64,000 nt of DNA from Adiantum capillus-veneris (GCA_014529385.2 CM043954.1:93607247-93671246), one strand, 5' to 3'. Positions 21,700 through 34,482 are shown, counted from the first letter of the stretch. Made by a program: numbers and translations. The notes: generated from the sequence alone by a model not told the origin.

Positions 21700-24600
21700 T
21701 TATGATTCCTAGGACTGGACTTGACCAATGATACAGTGGCCATACAAAGATTGCGAGAAGCAGCTGAAAAGATCAATGTAGAGCTCTCATCATCTACACA
21801 GACTGATATCAACCTTCCAACTGAGAAGAAGGAAAAATCCTTGACCGAATTCTGAGATGGAACTACCCAGTATCCTTCCACTAAACCCGCTTCCGTTTAC
21901 CCTTTGGCCTGGATGGCGTCTGAGAAGTCCCAGTGCCAGCATTCTCCTTCTGAATGAGTCTATAAATGGCCTCCTGCTCAAGCTGATCCTGCCTTTCTGT
22001 GGTCATCTCCATTTCATAAGGCATGAGAGGATGATAGGTTTTGGTGTCAGGATCATAGAGAGTGCGTCTGCCTTTGGTGATCCTAGTTCTGGCCAGTTTG
22101 TGACAATGCGACTTGTATGGATCCATCCTTCTGGAAGAGGCTGGTTGGTTTTGATCCGAGCTTCAAAAAGAATCTCAGCCATCTCTCTATACTGTGGTCC
22201 CAGGCGTGGTTTAGCCGTAATGTCCTTTTCAGGCAGTTTAGAGGACTCAGCAGTGAGTTGCAGCAGTTGGTTGGTGATCTTAGTCAGGCCTCTGATCTAA
22301 ATTTTCCACTGGCCCATACACAGTCTGATCCTCTGCACCTCCTCTTTCAGCTCCTGGATATCATTCAATTGGAGGGCATTGTTGAACAGTGTTTGCCAAG
22401 TTTTCCATTCCACAATCGATCGCTCATACCAATCCTGAAGTTCATCAGTAATCTTGAAATATGTGAGCCAACAGGTTGTAGATGTTGGGGTAAAGTGCTG
22501 GAAAACATCTTGGCAACTCTGCCTCTCTTGCTGGTAAAGCATACAAGAGAACTGGGGAATCAAGCACAAATTCTAAGAAGTTAAGGACAGCCTGGTTCTC
22601 TTGCTGCATCATTTTTCTAGTTACCCTAACCAGCTGAAACAGTTTTCGGAGAGCAGTTGCCTGTTCTCCCACTGACATTCTAGTTTGAGGTCCCTTGCTG
22701 GTGGCAGTCTCTGGTGGTAGTCTGGTCTTTAAGAATGGTCCGCACCCTTTGATCTAGAACTCCTCTAGCAATTTGCATTTGCATTAAGACCTCTTCCAAC
22801 CGATTCCTGACATCCTTCATACATCTATATATTGGCTTGTTTCCCAGCAGAAGCTCTAATTCCATAGCCAGAGAGTGACAATCTGCAGTAGACTATCGTT
22901 GCGAATGTGGATTGGTTACTCTCTCTTCAGCAGTTAGTATCCACTAAGGCACCCTTTCCAACAACTGTATTGTGCTGGGATGCATAGGTAATTGGCAGGC
23001 CTCTTGATCATGGAAAGCAACTAATTTCTAGTGCTTAACCATTTCCCTGGTTCCAACATACAGTCTTTGAAAGCGTTCCAGATCAGATATAAGATCATCA
23101 TCCTCCAAATACCGCCTGGTTATAGGAGCCTGCTGATGTCTCAATCTCTTGTTCAACGTGATGAGCTGTAATGAATGTTGCTCATCACCTGCTGGTCCCT
23201 CAATCATAGCTTTGCTTTTCCCTTTAACATCCCTGCTATGTTGTGACTGGTGTGCCGGTGGACTCCCAATGTTGTTGGGTTGTTGCTCTTCTGGCTGCTG
23301 ATTGCTCGAACTCTACCCTTCATGCTGGTCTGGCTGGTCTCTCTGTGAGACTGATTTCCTCCAGTTGGCCCTGTGCCACCAGTACCAGGTCCTGGAGGTG
23401 GAGATGGAGAAGAGGCATCATCATCATCATCATTATTATGCCCTTCGTCTAGTTCATCCTCCTCCTTCTCTGCTTCTTCTTCCTTATCTTCATCTTCTTC
23501 AATGGTAGTCTGTTATTCAATGTAATCAAGGATAGCTTGATTTGTCAGAGCACTGTTATATTCAGCAACTTTATCTTGCAAATCACTCTGCATCGTCTCC
23601 ATAAGAGACTTCAAGTTTTCCATCTCAAAAAAAGCATTGCCTGATGGATTCAAGATCTCGGCCAGGTTATTGTAGATATATCTTTCTGTTAGGGTGGTCT
23701 TCAGAGCATTGTGGCGGAGCTGTAAAGAGTTGAACTCAAAGTGCTTCATTTTTAACATGATTTCAAACCTATCAGCAGCTCGTTGTGCTTCAGCCTTTTC
23801 TTCCCGCATGATCTGCATCTTAGACTCTACCTTGGCTAGCTTACTTTGTAATTGCTGAATGGTCCTGTTGGAGTGAGCTTCAAGGAGAGTGTGGCGCAAG
23901 TTCTAGGATGCTCTCGCTTGCTCCAGCTTTTCAATCTGCTCCTCAGCCTCCCTCAATTCATCTTTTACCTTAATTATTTCATCTTCAGACCCTGCAGTAT
24001 CCAGATTCTGTCCCATACAGTTGACAATAGTATTCCAGGATGACTGAATGAGTACTGAACATCCATCATCAACTGTTGCTGGGTCAGAATCAGTTGGCTC
24101 ATAGACTGTGACATGAGCCATATAAGGTAAGGTAGCATAATCAGATTTCTGCAACAGGAGACGTCCCTTGAGTGGATGAGTTTATAGCTTTTGTAACTTG
24201 TCTTTCTTGGTCAGATGTAGGGCTTCTTCATTAAATGGAATGGAGACTTGGCCCAGTGGATTTGGAGACACTGGCCCTTTGCCCTTAGGTTTGCTGATTT
24301 CTGAGGACTAGCCTCTTCTGTACGGTCTTGGCCAATACTGGTGGTTACTGAAATCCGGCCTGCTGACTGGTTGATTCCACCAGTGGTCTGGTTAGGTTGT
24401 TGTTCAGTCTGGCTTACTGGAGTCTTGTCAATAGACACTGTCTTGACTTGACTTTCCAGCTGCTTCAGGAGAGCATTGCTCTTGGTCAGTGTCATCCTGG
24501 GCTTCTTTGGACTGCTAGGTTCATCTTGTTTAGCCTTCCTTTTCAGTCCAAGAGGAGTTGACTGACTTTCTGTCTCTTCTTCATCCGATGACAAGTCGAT

Positions 24601-25678
24601 ATTTTTGGATACTGGAAACGGCTTCTGACTCCAAGCCATTCTCACATGATCATGAGAGCCAGGAGTAGTTGCCTAGTACAGAAATTGCCAAACATACCAA
24701 GCCTTGAATACACTATGAGATTTCAACTTGGCAGTTTGCTGAAGCACATTGTGCGACAATATCTGGCAGAGGTTGATAGAGACTTTGGAATCCAGTCTTT
24801 TTGCTAACAGCATGGCAAAAAGCTTCTCTGACACATATGTCGGGTTATTCTTCAAACTCGTAGCTTCAGCCACAAATTGATAGGTAGCGAAAGTTTCCAG
24901 TCCTGCGACTGGAATCCCTTGTGCACTGGCTTTCCTTTTCCTCCTAGCAGCATCATCCTCCTTCAAAGCGGCACTGATCTGCTTCGCAGTCGCCACAGAT
25001 GGCTTGGGCCCGTTTGGCATACGAAATGCAAAAGCAATGCTTTCTGGTGTGACAGACACTTTCTGGCACATAAACCATAACACTACTATCCTCATCATTG
25101 AAAGAGTCCAAGACTTGCCTGATGATGGCTGTGTCAAACTCAATCCTTGTGGCTTGCAGAACCACACGCAAGTCCCACAGTTGGAGTAGAGCCATAGCTT
25201 GTTTAGTAAAAACATAATGCTAAATTTTGCTATACGGAATGAGTGGAAGAGTTGCCTTTGTAGCAGTGATAAGAGCTTGAGTTTCGTCGATAGTGTCCTG
25301 CATCTTTTCTAACAGTTTTCTCCTACCCATACACTGTGAAGATGATGAAGCAGGTGAAGAAGAAGAAGACTTACTTGATTCTTCAAAACCATACCCAGGT
25401 GTGGCTGGCAAAGTTAGATGACAATCTACTGTCTCCTCAGAGGATGAAGTTTGTGGTTGCAATGAAGATACTTTAGAGCTCGGCGATGGCGAGTGGACAA
25501 CAGGAGGTAATCGTCGCATAGGAGATTTGTGAGGAAAAATGCCGACTCGCCTTACTGTTATACGCGTTCGCACCATAAAAGCTCCACCACTTACTGTTCC
25601 TAGACTTCTGTGCACCGCAACTGACGTGGCAGACATGCATTGGACAAGACTTTCACCCATCATTGAAATGATTACCAC
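21700..25678 (-). pseudogene. Long accessory ORF of the Gypsy element, downstream of integrase (unknown function)
   Basis: On the minus strand a chain of long frames covers about 4 kb between the integrase C-terminus (25869) and the PPT (21653). The beginning (25678-25220) is serine/proline-rich. Next (25195-24673) comes a globular region with VTPESIAFAFRMPNGPKP and ETFATYQFVAEATSLKNNPT, which resembles the 'plant mobile domain / putative plant transposon protein' folds found in plant Gypsy elements; this is my impression only. A lysine-rich linker (24645-24211), coiled-coil-like segments (24000-23513, for example EQIEKLEQARAS and LQSKLAKVESKMQIMREEKAE), an acidic run (EEDEDKEEEAEKEEDELDE, about 23500) and a basic end (RPKGKRKRV, 21881) follow. 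Frameshifts occur near 25080 and 24215. Stops at 25220, 24673 and 23903 are all TAG. Intact length would be roughly 1200 residues. Confidence 0.6.
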
Positions 25679-25868
25679 TGATATCCCATCTGACCGTTGG
25701 TCGCCTAAAAACTGATAATTGTGTCCCCACTCTTTTGGTTCTGGTATCAGCCCAGTTTGGTCTCGCTAGTAGTCTTGCTGGTATTGGTCTGAAACTGGAA
25801 TTGGCTGCACATGAAAAAGCCCCACGATAGTTGATTGTGGAATTTCTTGGTCTTCAGCGCCCAGATCC

Positions 25869-26184
25869 TCAGTATTGTTCCTCGCAAGGCTCTCTTGATT
25901 TTGAATAGTAGAGCTTGATTTTAGCTCCATTATACACCCCTGGGAGCAGTAATCTAGCTAGGTCTTTCAGTCTTACCGTGCCATTGGACAAAACCCAGTC
26001 CACTTCAAATGGTCCTACCCAGGCTATCTTTAGATTCGGCTTCTTAGGACCCAATATGGACTGATATAAGAGTACCATATCCCCTTTCTGAAACTCTCGG
26101 ACCTTAATTCTTCGGTCATGCCAGTGCATCCTTCTTTGCTGAACAATCTTTTGTTCCAGCATAGCCCGTTGCCTGAGTTCATCT
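25869..26184 (-). pseudogene. Gypsy integrase C-terminal part, separated by Copia insertion
   Basis: The frame (MLEQKIVQQRRMHWHDRR, GDMVLLYQ, LKIAWVGPFEVDWVLSNGTV) is the SH3-like C-terminal domain of a Ty3/Gypsy integrase. It continues the integrase that stops at 30764, across the Copia insertion, with the codon frame preserved apart from the 5-bp target duplication. The integrase would otherwise read through. Confidence 0.85.
26180..26184. repeat. Target-site duplication of the young Copia (left)
   Basis: CATCT immediately flanks the LTR here and again at 30759-30763; 5 bp is the normal size for Copia. Confidence 0.9.
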
Positions 26185-26376
26185 TGAAGGAGTACGAGCG
26201 GAAGTGCGACGCGAGAGAGAGTGCGAGAAGAAGAGCACGACGATATGGTGAACTCGCTCTACTGTAATGTGTAGAGCATAGTGAGTTCTTATTAGGTTTT
26301 TACAAAAGAATATGTGTACATACCTGGCGGCCCGCCCACTTACCTGGGCGACCACATTGGGCTTTATACCCCAACA
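26185..26376 (-). mobile_element. 3' LTR of the young Copia, 192 bp
   Basis: Starts TGAAGG and ends CCAACA on the plus strand (TG...CA). It differs from the other LTR (30567-30758) at only three positions by eye. The adjoining bases on the minus strand, aagtggaggt, form the polypurine tract. Confidence 0.95.
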
Positions 26377-26464
26377 ACCTCCACTTAAAGTCCAATGTGG
26401 TACTTTAAGTGTGAGAGAAGCTACTATACAAGCTAATATACAAGAGATGTAGAGAAGTGATGTA

Positions 26465-29400
26465 CTACCCTACACCTAACTGCTTGCAAAAATGCGCGAA
26501 GCTCTCTGAGGGAAGTCCTTTTATAAGTAGATCAACAGGATTTTCTGTGGTGTGAACTTTGACAAGCTGAAGTTGATTATCCTCGAGCATTTCCCTGATG
26601 AAATGATACTTCACATCCACATGCTTTGTCTTTGAGTGATAAACTGGATTGCGAGCCAATTGTATAGCACTTTGACTATCACAATATAACACATGCATCT
26701 CTTCTTTGATTCCCAAATCTATTACTAGTCGATTAAGCCAAATTGATTCTTTGCATGCCTCTGATGCTGCAACATATTCAGCCTCTGTAGTAGACTGAGT
26801 AACACAATCTTGTAATCTAGAACGCCATGATACTGCTCCACCAGCCAATGTAAAGACATACCCTGACGTAGACCTTCGGTTTTCTAAGTCACCTGCATAA
26901 TCTGAGTCTGTAAAACCCTTTACACTTAGCTCCTGACTCCCATAGCATATACACATACTCTTTGTAGCTTTCAGGTATCTCAATATTCCTTTCACTGCCT
27001 CCCAATGTTTCTAGCCTGGGTTTGACATGTATCGACTTACTACTCCCACTGCAAATGCAATGTCTGGGCGAGTAGCAATCATTGCATACATTAAACTACC
27101 CACTGCAGACGCATATGGAATCTTATCCATTTCAGCCTGTTCTTCCTCAGACACAGGACAATCTTGTTTGCTAAGTTTCACATATGGTGGCAATGGAACA
27201 CTCAGTGCCCTTTCCTTCTCCATATTGAAACGTTGCAAAACCTTGTCAATATACTCTGTTTGAGATAACCAAATCAACTTCTTTGATCTGTCTCTCTCAA
27301 TGCGCATACCAAGTATATGACTTGCCTCACCCATGTCTTTGATGTCAAACGATTTTGCCATCTTTGAATTTAAAGCTGAAATTTCTTCCAAGTGCTTGCC
27401 AGCAACACCAAATCTAATATGGCAACCAATGCAAGAAAGCATCTCAATGTAGTCATCTTGACCATCATGAGCGGTGATCTTATACCTGTAAACCCATTTA
27501 CAAGGTAGAGCCTTTTTGCCCTGTGGTAATTTAACTAGCTTCCATGTCTTGTTTTTATGCAGAGCTTTCATCTCTGACTGCATGGCCAATTGCCAATTCC
27601 CGGAGTCCTTCATTTGCACTGCTTCCTTGTAACATGAAGGCTCATTGCAATCATTCAACATGACATAGTTCATAGATGGAACAAACCTATCAGGAGGTCG
27701 CGTGACACGTCCAGATCTACGCACAATAGGTGGCTCAGGCTCAGCCACAACCTGTGGTTCCACTCTATCCTGTCCTTGCTCCTCTTGAGCCCTGACATTT
27801 TGTCTTGCACGTGTAGGTCCATCTTCTTGGAAGACAACTCTTCGAATCTCCTCAACCCTCTCTGGTTTAGAATGATATTTGGATTCATTAAAGTGAACAT
27901 CATTGCTGCGGACAACCTTTCTGGATTCGGGATCCCAAAGTCTGTACCCCATCTCACCAGAATTACCATAGCCTAGAAAGATGCACTTTCTACTCTTTGG
28001 CTCAAGTTTGTTCCTAAATTCCTTTGGAACGTGAGTATATTCCTCACAACCAAAGACTCTGAGATGCTTGTATGAGGGCATTTTGCCTGACCATACCATC
28101 TCTAGCACTGAATCCTTCTGCAAAACCTTGCTAGGAGATCTATTTACAAGATGAACAGCTGTTGATACAGCTTCAGCCCAAAACCCATTTGGCAGCTGTG
28201 CATTAGACAACATACTTCTAACCTTCTCTTGTATGGTCGTATTCATCCTCTCAGCAACACCATTTTGAGGAGGATTGTAAGGAGCACTAAGTTCACGTTT
28301 TATACCTTTTGACTCACAAAAGTCCTGAAAGGCCTTTGAAACATACTCTCCACCATTGTCAGTGCGTAAGCATTTAAGCTTCTTGCCACTCTAATTCTCC
28401 ACAAGTGTCACAAACGTTTTGAAAACACTAAACGCTTCATCCTTGTGCTTGAGAAAGTAAACCCATACTTTCCTCGAGTAATCATCTATAAATGTCATAA
28501 AGTAAGAAGCTCCCCCTAGAGATAGGTTAGGCATAGGTCCACACAAATCACTATGAACAAGTGCCAACTGTGTATCTCTTCTATTGCTTCTATGCTTATG
28601 TGGCTGCTGTGTTTGCTTACCATACAGACAATGTTCACAGAATTCAAAATCATTAAATGAAAAGCCAGGCAAATAACTAGAACGAGACAAGATTTCCATT
28701 CCCTTCTTGGACATATGTCCTAACCGGCTATGCCACAAAGAAACGTTCGGCTGCTCGGTTACATTGATTACATTTTTAGAGACATTTGATACATAAATCA
28801 TGTAAAGTCCTCCAGACTTTACTCCATGTGCTACTGTCATAGAACCCTTGGATATCTTCCACATGTTCTGTCCAAAAGTGGTGACGTAGCCAGCATCATC
28901 AAGTAAACCTGTGCTGATCAAGCTCTTTGTAATTGAGGGAACATGTCTCACATTCTTCAGCGTGAAAGAAGAGCCATTCTAAAACTTCAATTGAACATCT
29001 CCAACACCTAAGATCTCACATGTCTGCCCATTGCCTAGCCGAACATGATCTTTAGTGGTCACATAAGAAGTAAACCACTCCTTGTTTGGAGACACATGAA
29101 GTGATGCCCCTGAGTCTATAATCCAGTCACTCAGTGCATTTCCATTAGATGCTATAAGAAGAGCTGAGTCCATTGTATTCTTCAAGAAGTAGATGTCTCC
29201 TGACACTAGACTGTCATCCTCTGCAACAGTGTTTGTCACATTTATTTCTTGAATCTTCACTGAGGACTTGTTCTTCTCACCATGGTCTTCAGCTTTCTCT
29301 TTGCCTTTTTCTGCTTTCCATTTTTTGCAGTCTCTTTTCATGTGACCCTTCTTGCCACAATGGTAGCATTCTATGTCACTCTTGCCTTTAGTACTGCGGG

Positions 29401-30070
29401 ACTTGCTACGAGACTGATTCCTCTTTCCACCTTTGTACTTTTCTTTGGTCCTTCCCCTGACAACTAAGGCTGTTCCTTTGCCTTTGTCCATTGTCTTTCT
29501 ATTGGTTTCTTCAGTAAGCAGACTTCCTTCTACATGTGCTATGTTCAAACCATCTGGAGGTGCAGAATTACTCAAAGCTTGGCGAAAAGTGTCCCAACTT
29601 TCCGACAATGTGATCAACAGGAACATAGCTCGAACAGGTTCATCAAACTTGACACCTTGAGCTGACAACTGACTATAGATTGTGTTGAATTCATTCAGAT
29701 GATTGGACATAGGTGTCCCTTCTTTCATCTTCAAGTCAACAAGCTTCTTAAGCCAGTATACCTGTGAAGCTGCACTCTGCTTCTCATAAAGATCACTCAG
29801 CTTTAACCATGCTTGATAAGCCGACATCTCGTCTGCTACATTGAAGTAAACGCTTTCTGCCAAAGTCAACATAATGGTAGAAAGTGCCAATTCATCCATT
29901 TCGCTCCATTCATCTTCGTCCATATCTTCTGGTTTTATCCCCTTGAGCTTTATAGGTTTTATCTGCTTCTTTTGTACGAACACGTGCCAAATCTGCTTCT
30001 TCCACAATGGGAAATTGGTTCCATCCAGCTTCTTGATATTGTAAAGAACAGTGTCCTGTGATCCAGCCAT
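26465..30070 (-). pseudogene. Young Copia gag-pol, with RT core deleted and three TAG stops
   Basis: The polyprotein begins MAGSQDTVLYNIKKLDG at 30070. The gag region (to about 29330) ends in a CCHC knuckle CYHCGKKGHMKRDC. Protease has WIIDSGASLHVSPN (about 29110). GAG-pre-integrase is LWHSRLGHMSKKGMEIL. Integrase has HSDLCGPMP, FIDDYSRKVWVYF and, beyond a stop, ERMNTTIQEKVRSM and GFWAEAVSTAVHLVNRSP. The RT start is present (CKWVYRYKITAHDG, about 27490). Sequence then jumps to a point after the YVDD box (AGKHLEEISALNSKMAKSFD), so roughly 150 residues of catalytic RT are gone. RNase H follows (GFTDSDYAGD, SWRSRLQDCVTQSTTEAEY, LYCDSQSAIQLA). TAG stops lie at 28979, 28391 and 27011. The element cannot move by itself. 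Confidence 0.93.
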
Positions 30071-30552
30071 AGCTACGCTTCACAGTAGTTTACTTTCCTG
30101 GGAAAAATTCGGCAGAGTTTCCCCTGTAAACTGACCTCTGAACCAATATCAACCTGATGAACTAGTGGATGTCGTCTACAGTCTGTGTAGATGCGTCCGT
30201 CTTGTATGTGACACGCCTCCAAGAACTGTGAGCCGTCCTTCGATGTGTAGACAGCCACAAATCAACACTCTGGGAGTGTCGATATCCTCAGCACCTGCAG
30301 TCGTAGGCCGAAAACCCCAAATTTGTAGAGTCGGATCTGCACCCGCTGAGACCACGTAGTCGAAAATGGCCTGCGCAGACCTTTGTCGAAGCCGAACGGT
30401 GGCCGAGATGACCTCAGAATGAAATTCTGACAACACCGAGCCCTTTGGGTGCACCCACGAGATTTGGGGCCGTGTCTTCGCCTGTCGAATTTCACTCCAA
30501 TCTGAGTTGGTGACTCTAGCCTCCTGCAGTGCTGCCCCGAGCCTCGATCTGA

Positions 30553-30564
30553 GCTCTGATACCA
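30553..30564 (-). other. Primer-binding site of the young Copia (initiator tRNA-Met type)
   Basis: On the minus strand TGGTATCAGAGC lies two bases inside the 5' LTR. This is complementary to the 3' end of plant initiator methionine tRNA, the usual Copia primer. Confidence 0.93.
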
Positions 30565-30566
30565 GT

Positions 30567-30758
30567 TGAAGGAGTACGAGCGGAAGTGCGACTCGAGACA
30601 GAGTGCGAGAAGAAGAGCACGACGATATGGTGAACTCGCTCTACTGTAATGTGTAGAGCATAGTGAGTTCTTATTAGGTTTTTACAAAAGAATATGTGTA
30701 CATACCTGGCGGCCCGCCCACTTACCTGGGCGACCACATTGGGCTTTATACCCGAACA
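30567..30758 (-). mobile_element. 5' LTR of the young Copia, 192 bp
   Basis: Same length as the 3' LTR and differing at three bases (two near position 30 and one five bases from the end). Flanked outside by CATCT (30759-30763). Confidence 0.95.
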
Positions 30759-30763
30759 CATCT

Positions 30764-31599
30764 AACTGGGTAAGCTCCTCCAGTCGCTTCTTAAGATTGT
30801 GATTAAAATCTAACCCATATTCTACAGCCCTTCTGAGACTTGGAATAACAAACTCCATAGGGACAACAACTTCAGTGCCATATACCATTCTGAATGGTGT
30901 CAATCCTGTAGTGACCTTATAAGCTGTCTTGTATGCCCATAAAGCAGTCTGAAGCTTCAAATCCCACTGGTCTGGCTTTTTCTGCACAATCTTAGTGAGA
31001 ATAGTCTTAATGGTCTTGTTACGGCTTTCGGCTTGTCCATTGCATCTAGGATAATAAGGTGTGGATTTTCGATGCTTGACTGAAAGCATATCCAGAAGGA
31101 TCTCCATAGTGTCATTGATGAAGTGTGTCCCTTGGTCCGACACAATCTCCACAGGACATCGATAGCGATAGACAATATTCTCAAATAAAAATCTTGCAGT
31201 GGATTTGGTTGTGTTATCAGGAAGAGCCTTAGCTTCTACCCACTTAGTTACATAGCAGGTGGCCATCACTATATACCTATTCTTCCTAGGAGTAACCTTC
31301 TTGAAAGGTCCCATAAAATCCAAACCCCATTTCATGAAAACACCCAGTGGTTGCACTGGTGTTAAGGGAGTCATGTTTGTAACTGTAGGTCTACCCATTC
31401 TTTGGCATATGTCACAAGTTTTACAAAAGCTTCTGACATCAGATATCAGTGTTTGCCACCATAAACCAGCCTGCAGAATCTTCTTATAAGTAACATCAGT
31501 AGAAAAGATTCCACCAGATTCTCCATTATGTGCTTCTGAGATGACTTGCATTCTCCCTTCCATAGGCACACATCGACGAAGAATACCATCAACGCCCAA
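30764..31599 (-). pseudogene. Gypsy integrase, N-terminal and catalytic parts
   Basis: The minus-strand frame contains the zinc-binding end FCKTCDICQRMGRP, WGLDFMGPFKKVTPRKNRYIV, the second catalytic region IVSDQGTHFIND and YYPRCNGQAESRNKTIKT with the catalytic glutamate. FRMVYGTEVVVPMEF follows. It is the integrase type of plant non-chromodomain Gypsy (Athila/Tat-like). The frame is interrupted at 30764 by the Copia insertion and preceded by a TGA at about 31602. The rest is at 25869-26184. Confidence 0.9.
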
Positions 31600-31737
31600 T
31601 CAGTAGAGTGAACCCCCAATGATGGTGAACTTTAAGCTTTTGATGACCAAAGCCTTCTTCTGGTTTTGCTTCCAGTCATCTGGGAAAGCACCCTGAGACA
31701 AAAACTGGTATACTTCATATAATTCAAGATCAGCTGA

Positions 31738-32225
31738 TTATGCCGCTTCCAGCTGAAATAATTCAGCATCCACTGGTTCGTCTCTTAAAGATACTTCAGA
31801 ATAGCCCTCCGTACTCCTAGAGAGAAAATCAGCGCCACAGTGGTTCTTGCAAGATTTATGGAAAATCCGAAATTCAAATTCCATAAGGAACATCATCCAC
31901 CGTATTAGCTTGCCTTGAATAATGACTTTATTAATCAAGAATAGGAGAGCCTGATGATCCACATAGAAATGAAACAATTTGCCTAGCAAATAATGCATGA
32001 ATTTTGTAGCACTGAAAACCATCCCTAGAGCTTCTCGTTCAGTGGTTGTATAACCTTGTTCAGCGTGACTGAATCTGCCCGACTGGCAAAATAAACAGGA
32101 TAATCAGTCCTTCCATCTGGCTGGGCTAGTATCGCCCCCATTGCCAATCCTGAAGCATCCACATGTACATGGAAGATAACATCCCAATTTGGTTGCCAAA
32201 GGACTGGTTTACTGATAATGGCACT
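31738..32225 (-). pseudogene. Gypsy RNase H region
   Basis: Minus-strand pieces include the segment around 32200-32030 (ASGLAMGAILAQPDG-like in a broken frame) and an open frame from 32022. The latter has FYVDHQALLFLINK, LIRWMMFLMEFEFRIFH and a motif like the usual ADxLSR end (GADFLSRSTEG). Sequence joins RT upstream and a linker to integrase downstream, with stops at 31738 (TAA) and about 31602. Confidence 0.75.
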
Positions 32226-32234
32226 TTTAAAGTT

Positions 32235-33435
32235 CTAGAAACTTTCCTCACACTCAGCAGTCCAATTGAACTTGCTGGTTTTCTTTGTGAGCTCATACAG
32301 TGGTAAAGCTTGGGAGGCAAATTTATGCACAAACCTTCTGTAAAAGTTAATATATCCCAAGAAAGAACTTAACTCGGATGCATTCCTGGGCGCCTTAGCC
32401 TGCTGAACACACTGAATCTTGTCGTTGGCCATTTCTATTCCATTGCAAGATACTACATGTCCCAGTAGCTGTCCTTTCCAGACTAGGAAAACAGATTTAA
32501 ATGGATTTAGACAAATCCTCTTCTCTTGACAACGCTTGAAAACCATTTCCAGGAATAGTAAATTCCGTTCCTCATTTGAATATACAGTGAAATCGTCCAT
32601 GAATATGGCAAGGAACCGATGAAGAAATTCATTGAATATCTCCATCATACACCATTGAAAAGTGGCTGGTGCATTGCATAGGCCAAATGGCATTACCAAA
32701 TACATAAATGCTCCCCACTTGGTAATGAAAGTGGTCTTTCCCTGGTCCTCAGGAGCAATTTGTAATTGGTTGTAGCCACTATATCCATCCATAAAGCTGT
32801 ACATCTCATACCCTGCAATCTCATCAAGTATCTGTGAAAGGCAATGGAAATGGATCCTTGATGGTTTGAGCATTAAGTTTCCTATAATCTACACATACTC
32901 TCAACTTCCCATTCTTTTTGGGAACAACTACAGTAGGAAACAACCAATCACTACTGGCCACTTTAGTGATGAACCCAGCTTTGAGAAGGTTGTCAATCTC
33001 TTCCTTGACCTTCTTAGCATAATTGGGATTCATTCGGTATCTCTGCAGTCTTACTGGCCTGGCATCTGGCTTTAGTGGTATCCTGTGCTGGCAAACTTCT
33101 GGATCCACCCCTTTTAGATCAGTGTGTTTCCAGGCAAAAACATCTTTGTAATGCTGGAACATTTTGTGTGCTTTCTCCTTCATTGTTGGGTTGAGATGTT
33201 TGTTAACTTTGATCATCCTTGGGTTGTCTTCAGAGCCTAGATTCCATTCCTCGATCTCTTGGTCATATGGGAGTAACCAGTTAGGCTTGCCACCTTTTCT
33301 CTTGGTTGATTCTTCAGCGTAATCCCAAGATGGCCCTTTGAATTCCAAATCACTATTCTGATTTGCCGTGTCCTCCCCAGTATGTGTTGGCTCATCTGGC
33401 GTACTGGATTCAATTGATCCTTCCAGCCTTCCAAT
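32235..33435 (-). pseudogene. Gypsy reverse transcriptase
   Basis: Read on the minus strand, LLKAGFITKVASSDWLFPTV, KKNGKLRVCVDYRKLN (about 32900), SFMDGYSGYNQLQIAPED (about 32790), MPFGLCNAPATFQWCM and FLAIFMDDFTVYS (about 32590) are the successive RT motifs. The catalytic aspartates (D in MDGYSG and the DD of FMDD) are present. One frameshift near 32850 separates fingers from palm. FLGYINFYRRFVHKF marks the thumb. Confidence 0.9.
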
Positions 33436-33438
33436 TAA

Positions 33439-34335
33439 CTAAACTGATCGTTCTCCTGAATTGAGTTTGGTAAACTGGTTTGGAAACTGCGTCTTCTGTT
33501 TGTCAGCTTGCTTCTTGTTCAGTAGAACTGCATTGAGATCAATTTCCGCTACGGGAAAAATATTTAGAGCTACTAACAGCCTTTCAATCTTCTTGATCTT
33601 ATACTTCTGGCATAATTCTTTAGGTCTCAGCTCCTTTCTCCAGTTTCTAGTATTGTTTGTCTGAATCTGGATCCTGCCACCACTGGCCCCTTGTAGAATC
33701 AGAGTTTGATTAGCATAGTCGTGAACAACTTGTGCCGTTCGCAACCATGGGTGTCCTAATAGCATTCCATATGCCCCTTGTACATTGAGAACTAGAAAAC
33801 TGGTCTTGAACTTCTCCTTGCCCACTCGTATCGGTAGATTTTCAATCATACCAGTAGCTTGCACGACTCAATGATCTGCCATCCGCACTTTTAAAGGTGC
33901 TGGCTTCAAATTGGTAATGCCCATCCTCTGCTCAAGATGTACTCCCATTATGTTTACTCCTGCTCTGCCATCCAAGATGACACTCGAAAGTGGTTCCCAT
34001 TGTTTTCGAACTTTGTAATCTATCTGAATTAGCGGCACTTCATAATCTTGGACAACCGTCAAATCAACTGTCCTGGCCTCCACCTCAGCCTTCCTTCGGT
34101 GTCTAATGAATTTCGCTGCTTCAGGCAAAGTTCTTCTAATGTCTTCCAATTCCACAGTGAGCTTCTGGATTCTATCACATATTTTGACATGAATTTCATC
34201 TTTTTCCTGGTCAGAATGGTTGTCGGAGCTTGAAGAACTGGTAATATCTTCACAATGCCATTCCTTCATTGTAGTGCTTCTAGCTCCTCTATCAACCCCC
34301 AGCTCTTCAATCATCCCTTGTACTGCAGCCAGCAT
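33439..34335 (-). pseudogene. Gypsy protease region
   Basis: The frame includes SVILDGRAGVNIMGVHLEQRMG near 33965. This is the position of the aspartic-protease active site, where plant Athila/Tat-type elements often have DGGAGVN; here the second residue after D is R. A TGA at 33868 interrupts, and the downstream part (LVLNVQGAYGMLLGHPWLRT) matches the flap and C-terminal protease motif. Confidence 0.75.
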
Positions 34336-34482
34336 GGTCTCAGGTATGCCGAGCTTTGACTGATTTGTCTCAGTAGATTGGGCTGGTATCTTTTGAATGA
34401 CTCGTGCTTCAGAACTTTATGGCTACTCTGGCAGCTTCTTGGCTAAATCCTCCGTGATTTTTGCCGCTACTTCTCTCTCCTC

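Noticed and set aside
21857-23508. Plus-strand frames of 60-155 codons opposite the accessory Gypsy ORF
   Set aside because: The minus strand shows coherent domains, coiled coils and continuity over 4 kb; the plus frames are shadows.
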